Of a stretch of DNA of 64,000 nt, positions 1 to 12,440 are shown one piece after another; positions within the stretch are counted from its first letter, which is position 1; each line of letters begins with the position of its first letter. Origin of the DNA: Cynocephalus volans. Its lineage: Eukaryota > Chordata > Mammalia > Dermoptera > Cynocephalidae. Location of the stretch: positions 32,281,864-32,345,863 of the forward strand of contig NC_084465.1 in assembly GCF_027409185.1 (NCBI RefSeq). The letters are read 5' to 3'. A program made the position numbers and the translations under genes. The notes beneath the pieces were generated by a model that worked only from the letters and a program-made list of their open reading frames with translations, was not told the origin of the DNA and made no database searches.

Positions 1-59
1 TAAACCAAGAAAATTTTCCTTAAATAAAATATTTAAATTCAGATACTCACAGGATTCAC

Positions 60-1040
60 TGTGTGTGCCAGGGACAAATGACCTAAAAAATCAATATGGA
101 GATAAAACCTAGTAATGTCAGTGAATTCTAACTATTTAAAAAAGAAAAGTTTGTATTGCCAGGTTAAGAAAAAAATCAAATGACTTATAAGGGGAAAAAG
201 CAATCCGACATACTATTTCTCCAAAGCAACACCTACAAGACACTCAAGGAAAGAAAATATAAGCAAATAATTTTCTATCTAGCCAAGCTATCCTTGAAGG
301 ATAGCGGTTATAAATAAACATAAAAGCTTTGAATTTGTAAAACTCAGGCCTGTTTCTTACCTAGAAATAGGAAAGTTTCCATGAGACCTTTTAGGAAACC
401 GCTAGAGAATTATTTCAGTCAAACAGTAAAGACTGGGATAACTCTGACAAATGGATCAGCAGAGAACACTGAAAATATTTTACTAGAATTAATAATAATA
501 GAAATGTAGGAATTAGTGTTACCAAGCAGAATGTTGATGTTATATGCCCTGACAATATAGAAATGATACACCTAAGAGGAAAGCAAGAGGAGGTGAGTGC
601 TATTGTTTGCCTCATCTGGAGTAGCTGGGAGTAAAAAGAGATACATTAAATATGAAATATCGAAAAATGGAAGTATAATCATATTTAATATATGAAGGCA
701 AACACTAAGAAAGGAATTTTATACTAAAATCAGTGGAGGAGGATATGAAAAGGAGTGGAAAGGAAGAAAAAACATGATAGTTTTATCATTCTTTTCCTGG
801 CAGGGAGCTTATCGCTACTGTCTAGAAAAATTAAAAACCAAGAGTTACGTAATATTATAAATATAAAGTTAACCACAAAATAAAAAAATGCTAGCCTTCC
901 TAAGTACTGAAGAACTACATAAAAATAAAAACAGACTGCATAGGAAAAATATTTTTAAAAACTATAAAAAACAGAGCAAATATATCTGTCATATCATTAA
1001 ATGTAAATGAGCCTAACTCATTGATTAAAGAAAAAGCTTG
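60..1040 (+). mobile_element. Old L1 (or HAL1) LINE fragment, + orientation
   Basis: A-rich sequence that reads like a decayed L1. Around 280-430 it resembles the end of L1 ORF1 of old mammalian L1s. Around 985-1040 the phrase attaaatgtaaatgagcc resembles the start of L1 ORF2 (the T-L-N-V-N segment). No frame is open. The call rests on remembered family patterns, and the edges are approximate. Confidence 0.5.
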
Positions 1041-1502
1041 ATTTAACACACTCATGGTGAATTCTTACCTCTCTCCCCATATTTCTCTTCCTTGTGTGTC
1101 TTAAATAGAACCCAAGGGAACTGGCAGTTAACAGTGGGATGTAAATCCAATAAAGTCTTCAAGACTGAAATAGAAAAAAATAAAATAAAAAGAGTTTTGT
1201 GGACAAAAATAAGTCTGGAACTATTTAAACACATGAACTGCTTGTTACTGAATAAGAACTGAATTCATTCTTCAAGAAAAAAATTTACTTTATATAAAAT
1301 CTTTTGAAAAAAGTATAGTGGGTTGAGGAATTCACTGCATAGCTGTAAGACTGCTGGAGAGAGACTGGAAATAAAATTGGTAGGTAGAATAAGGTTCAAA
1401 GTTGGAGAGCCTCAAACATGGATATGTGGACATGATGCTATTGGCAGTAGGAAACTTCTGGAGGGTACTGAGTAATGGAGTGCTGGAATGTAAGCAATGT
1501 TG
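1041..1502. other. Unassigned AT-rich sequence
   Basis: I see no exon, RNA gene or nameable repeat here. Short open frames on both strands (about 60-85 codons) have low-complexity content and no recognisable domain. Confidence 0.5.
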
Positions 1503-1615
1503 TTTTTTGGTTTTTTTTTTTAAAGAAACACTTATTTGTACATATTTGTGGGGTACAGTGTGTTGTTTCAATCCATGCATGTAGTGCACAATGATTCACT
1601 TAGGATAGACAGCAT
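1503..1615 (-). mobile_element. L1 3' UTR fragment
   Basis: A T-run at 1509-1520 is followed by acatatttgtggggtaca, a phrase typical of the reverse complement of older L1 3' ends. The same type recurs at 24.9 kb. Confidence 0.5.
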
Positions 1616-1618
1616 GAA

Positions 1619-1831
1619 CAGTGGTTCTTCAAGTGTGGCTCACAAACCAACATCATCATCATCACCTGGGAACTTGTTAGAAATTCAGATTCAGACTCTA
1701 CTCCAGACTTACTGAATCAGAAATTTGGGGCTTGGAGACAGGCTGGGGCAGGTGTTTGTTGGGGTTCAGCAATCTGTGTTTTAACAGGCCCTTGGATGAT
1801 TTTGATGCACACTAAGGTTGAAGAACCACTG
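1619..1831 (-). mobile_element. MER5A-type hAT (Charlie) DNA transposon remnant
   Basis: The element begins cagtggttct and ends agaaccactg, a terminal inverted repeat typical of MER5. Its interior carries the family phrases tcacctgggaacttgttaga, tactgaatcagaaa and caatctgtgttttaacag. This is an intact-length non-autonomous copy. The flanking 8-mers (agcatgaa and tgtgttca) do not match, so the target duplication has decayed. Confidence 0.85.
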
Positions 1832-2024
1832 TGTGTTCACTGTGTGAACAATTGTCATGGGTGAAGAAGATGGTCAGAAGGCTGTTATCCAGTACAGGTA
1901 TGAAGCTTTGAGAACCTGGAATAGAAGTGGGGTAGAAGTGTTGAGACAGTGAGTCACACAAAGGAAGACAGAAGCTAGAGATCAATTTTCTGTAAAAGAA
2001 GGAGAAATGTTAAAAAGATTCTAA

Positions 2025-2160
2025 TAGACACAAAGGCAAAGAATATGAACAAGCATTTCCAAAAAAGAGGATATTTAATTGGTTAACAATCATGTGGAAA
2101 TAGATTAACCTTACTTTTAAGAGAAGCAATGCAAATTCAATGAGTAACGTCTATTTTTTT
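2025..2160 (+). mobile_element. Short L1 ORF2 3'-region fragment
   Basis: The text around aacaagcatttccaaaaaag, followed by gcaatgcaaattcaatg, resembles the stretch near the end of L1 ORF2 in old families. It is too short to assign a subfamily. Confidence 0.45.
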
Positions 2161-2280
2161 TTGTCTGTTATATTACCAAATATTTATTTTAAAAGTGATT
2201 AAATGAAATTTAGTCAAAATAATTTTGTAGGTTTGTAAATTTTGCCCACCGCTTTGACCCAAACACAAAGCAACAGTAGG

Positions 2281-2830
2281 TTTTTTTTTTTTTTAATTAA
2301 CAAGACATAGCCATGTTAAAAATAATATAAACATTTCTGTAGGGCAGAAACAAAAAGGAAACATACACTTAGGTGATGATTGAAGTTGCAGACCTGCTTG
2401 TCTTTCAAGACTGTAGGAATTGACTTTCTGGGTAATGGAAACCAAAAACAACCGTGAAAGGATACAGAGGCCAGGCTGACCACATGAAATTTGAGACTGG
2501 GGCCAGACTTCCTGCCTTGAAAAGGAAGCTAAGAAAAATTGTGACCTTTGCTGGCCACAGCTCTTATAAACCAAATGTCTGGGATGACTGGGAGAGGGAG
2601 GGATATTGGGGAGTGGCGGAGCAGAGACAGTCCTTCTCCCCAGATCAGCACATGGGCCAAGCTGGCTCTTTGTCTGTGGACTAGAACTGTGACATCTGCA
2701 GTATCGCAAAGAAACAGAGGCCCAGAGCCAAAAAGTACCACTTAGTTTTAGACTTGGAACTTCAGACAAAATCCCTGGACAGAGAAGGGGAGAGAGAGGA
2801 AATTTCACTTAAGATGAACCTTCGAACTAA
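2281..2830. other. Unexplained GC-richer block bounded by a T-run
   Basis: The block begins with a T14 run at about 2281-2294 and then becomes clearly less AT-rich than its surroundings. On the - strand a frame stays open for 171 codons (2808 to 2293), but its composition (rich in Ser, Pro, Leu and Cys) matches no family I know. The T-run at the low-coordinate end would suit the poly(A) of a retrocopy on the - strand. I cannot name a parent. Confidence 0.35.
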
Positions 2831-3124
2831 AATTCCAAACACTAAGACTATGAAGAAAAAACAAATCCAGGTGGAAGAGAAGGGTACAACAACAACAACA
2901 ATAATAATGAAATTATATTAGAAAATAAAATTAACTCTTGCCTGTAGAAAAAACCCTACTTTCACATAAAAATGATGGAATTAAAATTGTAGACAATAAT
3001 GTAAAGGAACAAGGAAGGTGTGATCTGAGCATGATGAATCCATGCCTTTTTTTCAGTAGGAAGCTAAACTTTTACAGATTACATTTAGATGCTGTTAAAA
3101 ACACACAGTTAAAATGTTTGTTAA

Positions 3125-3276
3125 GGGCCGGCCCGTGGCTCACTCAGGAGAGTGCGGTGTTGAGAACACCAAGGCCCTGGGTTCGGATCCCATATAGGGA
3201 TGGCTGGTTAGCTCGCTGGCTGAGTGTGGTGCTGACAACACCAAGTCAAGGGTTAAGATCCCCTTACCGGTCATCT

Positions 3277-3307
<31 letters not shown>

Positions 3308-3320
3308 AAAAAATAAAAAT
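3125..3320 (+). mobile_element. Dimeric tRNA-Ile-like SINE (CYN-II-like) with perfect target duplication
   Basis: Two tRNA-like halves follow each other. The first runs from gggccggcccgtggctcac to catataggga. The second starts ggctggttagctcgctggctg and ends near ccttaccggtcatctt, followed by an (aaat)n tail. Each half has an A-box-like and a B-box-like stretch (ggttcggatcc; ggttaagatcc). A 14-bp target duplication, aaaatgtttgttaa, flanks it exactly at 3111-3124 and 3321-3334, which proves retroposition. The colugo (CYN) family assignment is from memory. Confidence 0.85.
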
Positions 3321-3399
3321 AAAATGTTTGTTAAAATATGATAGGTTACCACTGAAAAATAAAAGGTAAATAGCTTTCAAAACAGAAAATAGGAAAAAA

Positions 3400-4700
3400 A
3401 ATTTAATCAGCACAAAATAAGGAAATAAAAAGCAAAGAGAAGCATAAGTTAAAAAAAGGTAAGAAATATAAATAACTCAGTAATTATAATAAATCTATTG
3501 TAAAAAATGTATTAACACACTTATCAAAAATAATTGTATGCTGCTTAAAGTAGACACATTTAAAATAACATTTTGCAGAAATTTTTTAAAGAAGGGATAG
3601 AATATACCAAGTAAATGTTAAAAATAATATTAATATCAGAAATATCACAAATTAAAAGAATAAGGAAAGGGAAGAAAACTCATAAAGATATAGGGAACAA
3701 CCACCAAGAAGCTATACCAGGGCTGGTTGGTTAGCTCAATTGGTTAGAGCGTGGTGCTGAAAACACCAAGGTCTAGGGTTCAATCCCTGTACTGACCAGC
3801 TGCCAAAAAAAAAAAAAAAAGAAAAGAAAAAGAAGAAGGTATATTAATCTTATACTTGTGTGCACCTGAAAACAGCATGTAATATATAAAGCAAAACCTG
3901 ACAGAATTGTAAGGAGAAATAGCATCCAGAATACATAAAGAACTCCCACAATTACTGTGAAAAAAGACAACCAACCCAATAGAAAAATAAATAAAGGATA
4001 TAAAAAGGAGCAATTCATAGAAGAGAAATCTCAATGGTCATTAAACTTATAAATAAATGCTCAACCTTTTTAGAAATCAGGGACATGAAAATTAAAACAA
4101 GAAGAAGATACATTTCACAGCTATTAGTTTAAAACTCTACTAACACCAGTATTAGAAGGATGAGGACCTCTCAGATACTGCTGATGGGTGTGAAAACTAG
4201 AACAACCACTTGGAAAACTATTTGGCACTGTCTATAAAATGTGGAGATTTGTTTACTTCACAACTCAGCAATTCCATTTTTGGGTATTAACACTAAAATA
4301 GCTTTTGTACATAAGCACAAGGAAACATGTGGCATAATTTGCAATTGAAAATAATTGGAAACAGTGAAATTTACCTATTAAAGAGAAATAAATGTATAAC
4401 ATAATAACATAATATGCAGAAATTAAAAACAATAAATCAATATCTAAGTGTCAGTATGAATGGTCTTATAAACAAAATGTTAATAGAAAAGGGGATGTTG
4501 CCGAATACGTATAGCAAATAATTACTTACCTTTTAACAAATATAAAAAAATAGTTCTATGCAGAAAAAGTATAAAAATACTATGTATACATACAAAAAAT
4601 ATAGATAGATAGGTAGATACAGACTGAGTATATATCAAAGACTCACAGTTGTTACCTTCAAGAGGGAAAAGTAAACTGTGGTACTTCAACTTTATTCATA
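3400..4700 (+). mobile_element. Old L1 3'-third, + orientation, interrupted by a SINE
   Basis: The sequence carries phrases of the end of L1 ORF2 and the 3' UTR: about 3955-4000 (caatagaaaaataaataaag), 4075-4110 (cagggacatgaaaattaaaa) and 4200-4270 (accacttggaaaactatttgg; actcagcaattccatttttg). The protein frame is destroyed. A monomer SINE lies inside at about 3719-3832. Confidence 0.6.
3719..3832 (+). mobile_element. Monomeric tRNA-Ile-like SINE (CYN-I-like)
   Basis: From ggctggttggttagctcaat to tgaccagctgcc the unit is close to a tRNA-Ile gene. It has an A box at ttagctcaattgg and a B box at ggttcaatccc, then an A17 tail. The near-repeat aagaagctata (about 3707-3717) and aagaaggtata (about 3831-3841) fits a target duplication with one change. 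It is not a functional tRNA gene, because the acceptor stem does not pair cleanly and the unit ends in poly(A). Confidence 0.8.
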
Positions 4701-4710
4701 ATAATTTGGG

Positions 4711-5300
4711 TTTTTTTTAACTTAAAGCATATATGAAACATGCTAACATTAATTCTGGGTGTTTATCATGTACTTTTTTATGTGATAAGAACACGTAACA
4801 TGAGATGTATCTTCTTACCAAATTTTTTAAGTGCACAATACCGTGTAAACTATAGGCACTGTGTTGTACAGCAGATCTGTAGAACTTATTCACCTCACGT
4901 AACTGAAACTTTGTGCCTACTGACCATCACTTCTCCATTTCTCCCTCCCTGCAGCCCCTGACAGCCACCATTCTGCTCTCTGCTTCTATGAGTTAGATTC
5001 GTTTAGCTATCTCATGGAAGTGGAGTTAGGTAGTATTTGTCTTTCTGTAACTGGCTTATTTTATTTAGCATAATGTTCTCTAGGTTGGTCCATGTTGTCA
5101 CATATGGCAGGATTTCCTTTTTTCTTTTAAATCGAGTAATATTCCATTTTCTTTATTCATTTATCTGTCGATGAACATTCAGGTTATTTCCATATTTTGG
5201 CTATTGTGAGTAAAGCTATAATTGAACATGGGAGAGCAGACATCTCTTTGAGATCCTGATTTCAGTTCTTTTGGATACATACCCAGAAGTGGGATGGGTG
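4711..5300 (-). mobile_element. L1 3' end (L1MA/MB-like), - orientation
   Basis: From a T-run at 4711-4718 the sequence follows the reverse complement of an L1 3' UTR and ORF2 end. Landmarks are cagcagatctgtagaactta, tgcagcccctgacagccacc, tctgcttctatgagtt and atacccagaagtgggatg. It adjoins an oppositely oriented L1 segment at about 5300, so the two look like one insertion with an inverted 5' part. Confidence 0.8.
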
Positions 5301-5890
5301 GATCCTAAAATTCATATGGAATCACACACGATTCCAAATAGTCAAAGCAATCTTGAGAGAGAAGAACAAAGCTGGGGGAATCCTACTTGCTTCCTTGTTT
5401 CAAAATATATTACGAGGCCACAGAATTAAAACAGTTTAGTAATTGCCTAAAAACTGACACATAGTCCAATGGAACAGAATAGTGAGCCCAGAAATAAATC
5501 CACATATATACGGAAAACCGATCTTTGACAAGGGTGCCAAGAATATACAATGGGGGAAGGATAATCTCTTCAATAAATGGTGTTGGGGAAACCAGATATT
5601 CACATACAAAAGAATAAAATTGGTCCCTTATCATATCCAAAATCACACAAAAATCAACTCAAAATGAATTAAGGCCTTAAACGAAGGACCTGAAACTGCA
5701 AAACTACTAGAAAGAAACATAGGGGAAAATCTTCATAACATTGGTCTTGGCAATGATTTCTTTGATATGACATTGAAAACACAGACAACAAAAACAAAAA
5801 TAGACAAGTAGGACTATGTCATATATTAATTTGCACTTTTCTTTTTAACAATTCTTTAAAATTAAAAAATAGTGGTGGCAGAGGCTTGGT
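5301..5890 (+). mobile_element. L1 ORF2 segment in inverted orientation
   Basis: On the + strand this reads as the latter half of L1 ORF2. The frame open at 5482-5667 contains PEINPHIYGKPIFDKGAKN and KWCWGNQIFTYKRIKL, typical of that region. Upstream, aaattcatatggaatcacac leads into it. It decays after about 5830. Its place beside the - strand L1 3' end suggests twin priming. Confidence 0.75.
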
Positions 5891-6589
5891 GAAACAGCAT
5901 CTCTTGCATGTTGCTGGTTGTATTGTAAATTAATACCACTACTTAAAAAGCAGTTTGCAAAGGTATATCAAGGGCCTTAATTGTTCACATTTTTTGATAT
6001 AGTATTTCTCTTTTGGTGAATTGAACCCACATTTTGGCTTAGATTTACTTTATTCTCTCTATACATGAAAAGAGAAATTGGATGGAAAAAATCATTATAT
6101 TTTTTTCTTAAAAATTTTTTTTTATTATCCTAGCGATGTATTGCTATGATTTTTAATACTTTTATCAGGTAGATAAAAATCCAAATGTTTTGAAGTAAAT
6201 TTTACATACTAGCATTTTTGTATTTTTCCTTAACTCAAAGATTGACTTCAGAGCTCCTTATACTTTCTGTCTTAAGCAATAATTCAGTGCAATTAAAAAG
6301 CCCAGTGAGACCAAAATTTAAAACAACTTAATACCAAAAAAGCAGTCAAACTGTTGAGGTATTCTGTGTACAGGTTTGATAAAGTGCTTCCAATTTCATC
6401 TGACCTCCACTAACCACAGCATGCACTCACCTGCTGTACTGTTGGAGGCTCTCAAATATTTTTGTTTTAATGTTAAATTGAAAATAATTTTTATTTATTA
6501 CTTAAAAATGTAAGTGGAAACAAATATTACAACTTTCATTGAACTGAATGACTTGGAACACAGACTTGAACAGCCAGGGGTTCTTGAAC
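5891..6589. other. Unassigned AT-rich sequence
   Basis: No coding, RNA or confident repeat signal. The part at 5880-6010 vaguely recalls an old L1 3' region, but I would not assign it. Confidence 0.45.
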
Positions 6590-6760
6590 CACCATCAGGA
6601 AACAATGACCTCGTCCACTCATTGTGTGCTTTACAGATAGAAATATTGGCCGAGATCCAGAGATGTTAAAGCACTCACTCGCCCAAGCCATAAGCCTGGT
6701 AAGTTGTAGAGCTATATTTCTGCTGAGGGTTCTTCTCCGTTTCAATGACTTTGAAGAGAA
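6590..6760 (-). repeat. MIR SINE remnant
   Basis: The core order of a reverse-complemented MIR is visible: tgtgctttacagatagaaat, then agatgttaaagcactcactc, then gcccaagccataagcctgg. It is heavily diverged. Confidence 0.5.
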
Positions 6761-9139
6761 AGCAAACTTCCCATATGGAAGTTTGGAAGTTACCTGGCAT
6801 ATGGGCAGGTAAACTTGTTAGAAGAAGGTTATGTGAATTTCAGTGGGAATGGGAAATGGGTGGAGCTCAGGAAGCAAAGACATATAAACCTACCTGACTC
6901 TTCCAAATTAAGAACAGGGAGGGAGAAATTGCCTGCTATCTCTTTTGCATTGTGTTCCTTGCAGAACTAACAAATGATTTCTCAAAGGACTCTTTAGAGC
7001 CATTTTGCTCAGGTCCATAATTTGTCAAGGTGAGTCAGTTCAAGCCTACAGGTAGAGGTGAGCAGGCATACCTGGTGGAGTATACGAGGACATTGAAAGC
7101 CAGCTTCTTTCTACATAAGGGTTTCCTTGCTCATGCCTAGAGGATCCCAGAAATAAAGAGCCATTTAAGGAGGCATCGTTGCATGACTGCTCCCATGGGT
7201 ACTGTCACAGCAGCAGCCCCTGCAGTCCCCGGTAGAACGGGCAGGCTGGGAACCGTCAGTGTGGGTGATGTGGTCTGAAAGAAAGAGCTGCCTTCCACCA
7301 TTTAAGAGATATGGTAATAGTTATAAGCTGTTTTACATAGTTACATGGTAATAGTTGCAAGCACATCACACTCTCGTTCCCTTCTGCATCCTCTTTCTCG
7401 TAACTCACAGGGAAATCGGTTTTATTTGATGTGCTTGCCTCTCAGTGTCCTTGAGTTTCTCCACCATGTCCCCACAGCCGTCACAGCTACACTATGCTTT
7501 TAAGACATTATGTAAATTCCATTTGGCTCCCTTTCTCCACCGTGTTTACTTGCCTTGAACTACTGTGGGTGTGCTGGCTCCACTTCTTGCTCAGCTGGAT
7601 TTTATTCTAACCGTATCCACCTTTCTTTGGCCTGTTCCTTTTCCCTGCCTACTCCCTTTCCTCTAGGCACTGACAGAAACATACTGACTCCCCTGTTTCC
7701 TTCCCTCTCTTATGCCCCTTAAGTCAATCTCATACATCCTCCAACTATCAACAATGCAAGCAATAGCGTTTTAAGATTATATAGGGCTACATTATCAAGT
7801 CCTCCTTATCCTGTTATTAGTAATGACTTTTTACATAGCAAGTGGGCTCTTTTTGGGTGTCAGTTATTCCTGTTCCAGATTTCTTTTTTCCTCCTGTTTA
7901 TATGTATCTGAGATCTTTTAGCCCAGACCCCCTTATGTTGTACTGGTTGTTATGTTTTTTCCCAAACGAATTTGCTAGAACATCTAAAAGAAAAAAAGTT
8001 CTTTGTCCCCTCAGTGGTATAAGGTTGCCAAGACTGCCATTAACATCTGTATCTTTGTCACCATCTACTGGCAAATAACTGTCTGGCTTATGAAGTCATC
8101 TTAACTAGTTCTCTGTGGAAAACAAAGACTCAGCTTTGATATTTTATAATATTTCTATATTACAGAATTACATTGAAACAGAGAAAGGGCAAGTTGCCTG
8201 AATGCATAATAAGATTCCTGAGACTCTTACTACATTATATATTACACATATATTATATAATATTATATATTGCATATTATAAAATGCTATATATTGTAAA
8301 AAAATGGTGCACTTAGGAATTAAAGCTATGTTGATTATGAAATCTAGAAAAAAATTCCATAATTAAAGTATTTACCAAGCTTTTCAAAGTATATGGATTC
8401 ATATGCATGATGCTAACATAATATTTTAAAGGAAGATTGGAAATTTGTACACTAAAAGACTGTTAAAAATTCCACTGTGATACCTTTATAACAAATTCAA
8501 TAGTTTCAGTCACAATTTTGGGGTCCCTACCAATTTTTTTTCTTTTTAATCATTACTCCAGTTGTTTTTGTACATTTCCCTTAGGTCAGTTAAATTTATC
8601 CTTTTATTGCTTTCTTTTATTACTCTCTGAGAGTCTTGCCCAGAGCCCCCAGTAAAACATAACTTTTTCTCAGTTTGCTTTCCTCTGGCGGAATCTTCTG
8701 CATAAGTACGCCTTGCTGAATTTGAGGCGGGAGGGAGAGTCAGCTGGAGCAATCTGGCAGTCATTGTCCTTAATATTATAAAAAATGCCTCTTCTGGTCA
8801 AATGTTTTTGGTCCTGAAGTTACCCACAAACCTTAGCTCCTATGTAGTTTAATATAGTGAACCCTATCCTTGGATGTAACAAAGGGAATATCTTTGGGGT
8901 TTTGGTAGCTGCTTTAGCCCAAAGACCTTTGTTTTACTTTGTATGAGGGTGTAAAATATAGGACTTCATTCTTTGTTTACTTCTGACATTAGTTTTTTAA
9001 GTCATTGTTTTGTTTCACTATTTTAATTTTCTAGTGTGTAACTTGGCAAATATTCATTGGTCTGCTTTAACTTTTAAAAGTTGTTCTGTTTTCTTTTGTT
9101 CTTCTTCTTCTTTTTTTTTTTTTTTAAATGTTCCAGATG
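6761..9139. other. Gene-free flank, mostly unassigned
   Basis: I see no exon or RNA gene. A low-complexity patch made mostly of TA and AT steps at about 8230-8300 is partly self-complementary. Pyrimidine-rich stretches occur at 7560-7740 and 9090-9126. In human the ASB15 gene starts upstream of NDUFA5 in the opposite direction, so its non-coding first exon could fall in this flank, but nothing here identifies it. Confidence 0.4.
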
Positions 9140-9870
9140 AATTTTTACCCACCTTGTTGCTGAAGCCGGAAATCTAGGAGCCATTCTTCCATTCTGCCCT
9201 TTCCTTCACCTCCCACATCCAAATCAAGCTGTAAACCTTGTTCATTTTATCTCCAGGTTATACAATCAATTCACCCACTTCCACTGCCAACAATTCAGCT
9301 CAGGCCATCATTATTCTCGTCCGGAGTCCTACAGTGGTCGCCCAACCATTTCTTTCATCTATTCTTTCCCTGCTCCAATCCGTTCTTCCCATATATCAAC
9401 TGGAAAATCTTTTAAAACTGTGAATCAGATCATACTACGCTATATTTAAACCATTCCCATTACATGATCTTTTCAAATCATTCCCTGTTGCCCTGCTGTT
9501 TATTCTCCTACTCCAGCCACGCTTCCATCAGCACTTTCCCTCCTCAGTGCTCTTGACCTTCCTGTTGCCTCTGCCTGGAACACTCTTTAGCTGGTTTTTG
9601 TATGACTTGGTCCCACTTTTCCTTTATGTCTCAAATGTCACCTTCTTAGAAAGGTTTTCTTGTCTTCTTAACTAGGTACGCTGTTCATTCCCTTTTGGAA
9701 ATGGTTCCTTTTGCTAATTTTATTTATTAATTCGTTTACTTGTTTACTTTGTGTCTGGCCACTAGAACAAAGCTCCTTGATGACTGAGACCTACCAATCT
9801 AGTTCTTTGACAGATACCTGGTATCCCTAGTTCCTATGGTAGTTTCTGACACAGAGTAAACAATCAACAT
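9140..9870 (+). repeat. L2 LINE 3'-region remnant
   Basis: The order of phrases follows the L2 3' end. It includes catactacgctatatttaaa near 9430, ttgcctctgcctggaacact near 9563, caaatgtcaccttcttagaa near 9632, and a tail of the form agtttctgacacagagtaaa caatcaac. It ends where a palindromic MITE begins at 9873. Confidence 0.6.
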
Positions 9871-9872
9871 GT

Positions 9873-9952
9873 GAGGGTACTTCAAACAGTTTGTGGAAAA
9901 ATAGAATTAAAAGATAATACAAATCTTTCCATGACTTTTTTGAAGTACTCTC
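9873..9952. mobile_element. Palindromic mariner-like MITE, copy A
   Basis: An 80-bp element starts gagggtacttcaaacagttt and ends tttttgaagtactctc, so its two arms are near-perfect reverse complements. The interior (aattaaaagataatac) is inverted relative to the other copies. It is one of five such elements here (12976, 13440, 29051, 39165). Confidence 0.8.
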
Positions 9953-12330
9953 CTACATTTGCTTAATGAATGATGATTTTAGTTGTTCTGCTGTTTATCC
10001 AGTTTTTCAAAATGATCATATCTTTCATCTCAGGTTTCTGAAGTCCTTTCTCTGTTTTAGCTACTGTTCCCCCTCCCATTTTGTCTTGTTTATTTCACTT
10101 AATTTGTCATTTTATGTTGGATAAGATTAGTTAAAAATACAGTATTAATGTTTATAATTTTTTTTTTTACCATTTTCAACTTTTTTCTTATACTTCATTT
10201 TATCTTTATCTCTCTATTTCTAAATTCTGTTAAGGTATTTATTTTTAAAGTAATTATTTTACTATCATTTTATTACTATAGTCATTACCATTTATGCTAA
10301 TAGTGTTTGATTACTTTAATCTCATAACATAGCTTTTATCTACTAAACAAATTTCTTTGCCTTTTATCACTTATTTCTATTTATTTATTTATTGCTTTTT
10401 AAATGGGAAGCAATAGCATTTGGTATGCAGACGTGGGGTTATCACCCGATGGCAGGGGTAAGGTGGCTGGAAATTTTTATACTCAATCCTCGCATAGATT
10501 CATTCTATTTTTCAATAGAGATACCTACATTTAACCTCAATATTAAACTTCATCCTAATATGGGTGGGAATGTTTGATATCCCCATTTTCACATTGGTTA
10601 ACTCAAATATATGGAAGCTGATAGTCACTAAGATAAAACGGGGTGAGTTTCAGACGGTTATAGAATGAGGTTCTGAAAACCGTCATATCTGAAACACACA
10701 ATTATCTGGTTAAGGACATTTTTAAAAATTGTCCATAGCATAGATAGAGAAGAGGACAGGAAAAAATACAAATCATTTGGAACATAGCTGATATAGCTGG
10801 AGGCACAAGAGATGGATAATACCTACACTATTGGAATTTGAATATCGTAGTCTATTTTAATAATTAAGCAGAATATGTGGGGTTGTCTGTCTGTCTGTTT
10901 GTTTGTATGTTTTTCTTTCCAAGGATGGGAGAGGAAGGAACACATTCTGATTTGAGATTATTTTCACCTTTGCTCCCTGATCATGAAAATTAAGGGGAAA
11001 CTTGCAAGGGCAGTACTTGTCTCCTGCAGATTTTCAGGAATGAGTCCCTCACGCCTTGAAAAATGACATGCTTTCTTCCTTTTCAGTGATTAGGCCTCGT
11101 GCCTCTCTCAGTAACTGGCTGTGGAGCCCTAGATTCTAGGGAAACTTTTTAACTGCCTAACTTTGGTGAGATCAAGCCCCTCACAAAAGAGCCTTGCATC
11201 ATGGGGAAGCAGTGTAGGAGGTCCCAACTCTCCCAGTTACTTAATTTTGGAAAAACAAGAGCTCTCTTCTTGGACAGGCTAGAGGTCCTGAAGAACAAAT
11301 TGGGTAAAATATGAGACCCAGATTTTGCTCTCAGTAGCCTGGTCTACTAACTTTATTTGCAGAAGGAACTTCCTAAAATCTGTCTCCTTCCAGAGGAGGT
11401 CCAGAACATTTATCCCTCTAGAGAATCTCTCCCACCTAAGAATATAGTGCATTTGATCCCCTCGTTACTCACATTAAGACATTTCCAAATCTCCTTTTGA
11501 TATCACAGATGCCAGGGACAATGTCTCTTTGTAGCTAATTCCGCTGTCATTAGTTATAGAATATGACTCTCTAGGCAACTCCATACATAGTCCCACCTTC
11601 TGCAAAAGGATTGGCTCAGAAAGTCTACACATTTTCCCACTGTGTGGAATCGGTCAGCTACACATTAACTTAGCCGGGGCCAGCTAAGTCTATCTAGCCT
11701 TGATGTCTTTAGCAAATATGGTCCAGTAGAAACCTGAATCCAAGGTCACAACAAATGAAAATATGTACTTCTTTTATAATCACATGATTCTGTATTCTAG
11801 AACACATGCCACAATGAGAAAATTCTTAGAATTTGGAGGGACAGGGAACAAAGACCATGACCTCATAAACTTCAATTGATTTCAGTTCCAGTGACTTTAT
11901 TGGCATTGTCTGATTTGAAAAATAAGGAAGTTTCCTCCCAATCCTAATGTGATTTCCTGAAAAGAGTGATCTAATGTATTCAAATATATGACTCACTTCA
12001 GAGAAGCAAATGGACGCATCAGATTGTTAGTTACAATTTAAGAGTTTCTTTATATTTATGTATGTGTATATATACATGCACATGCATGTATCTTTAAAAT
12101 GTCATTAATATATATATGTGTGTGTTAATACAGCTCTCCTCTATCCTAAATTATAATTGTGCATGATTTAAAATCTTAGATTCTAATTCAGATTGCATAA
12201 GAATAAGCCTTTACCATAATTACCATCATCATTTTCATCACTCACAATGACCCTGTTTTCAAAGAAGGTTCACCTTCTGAGGTAGTGGGGGTTAGGATGT
12301 CAACATTCGAGTTTTGGGGGATACAATTTG
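9953..12330. other. Gene-free flank, unassigned
   Basis: No exon, RNA gene or nameable repeat. Poly-pyrimidine and ATTT-rich stretches occur at 10150-10400. An imperfect inverted repeat lies at 10647-10695 (gtttcagacggtt against aaccgtcatatctgaaac, with a 5-base bulge). TG/TA alternation occurs at 12060-12125. Confidence 0.4.
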
Positions 12331-12407
12331 TGTTAGTCAGGGTTCTCCAGAGAAGCAGAACTAATAGGAGATATATAGGACTTATGGGATATATATATAT
12401 ACACACC

Positions 12408-12440
<33 letters not shown>

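Noticed and set aside
3719-3800. A tRNA-Ile gene
   Set aside because: The sequence is tRNA-like with A and B boxes, but it ends in poly(A), is flanked by a likely target duplication and has mismatched stems. It is a SINE.
8220-8300. AT-rich palindromic stretch as an origin or regulatory site
   Set aside because: It is simple TA/AT alternation without phased motifs; nothing distinguishes it from low-complexity DNA.
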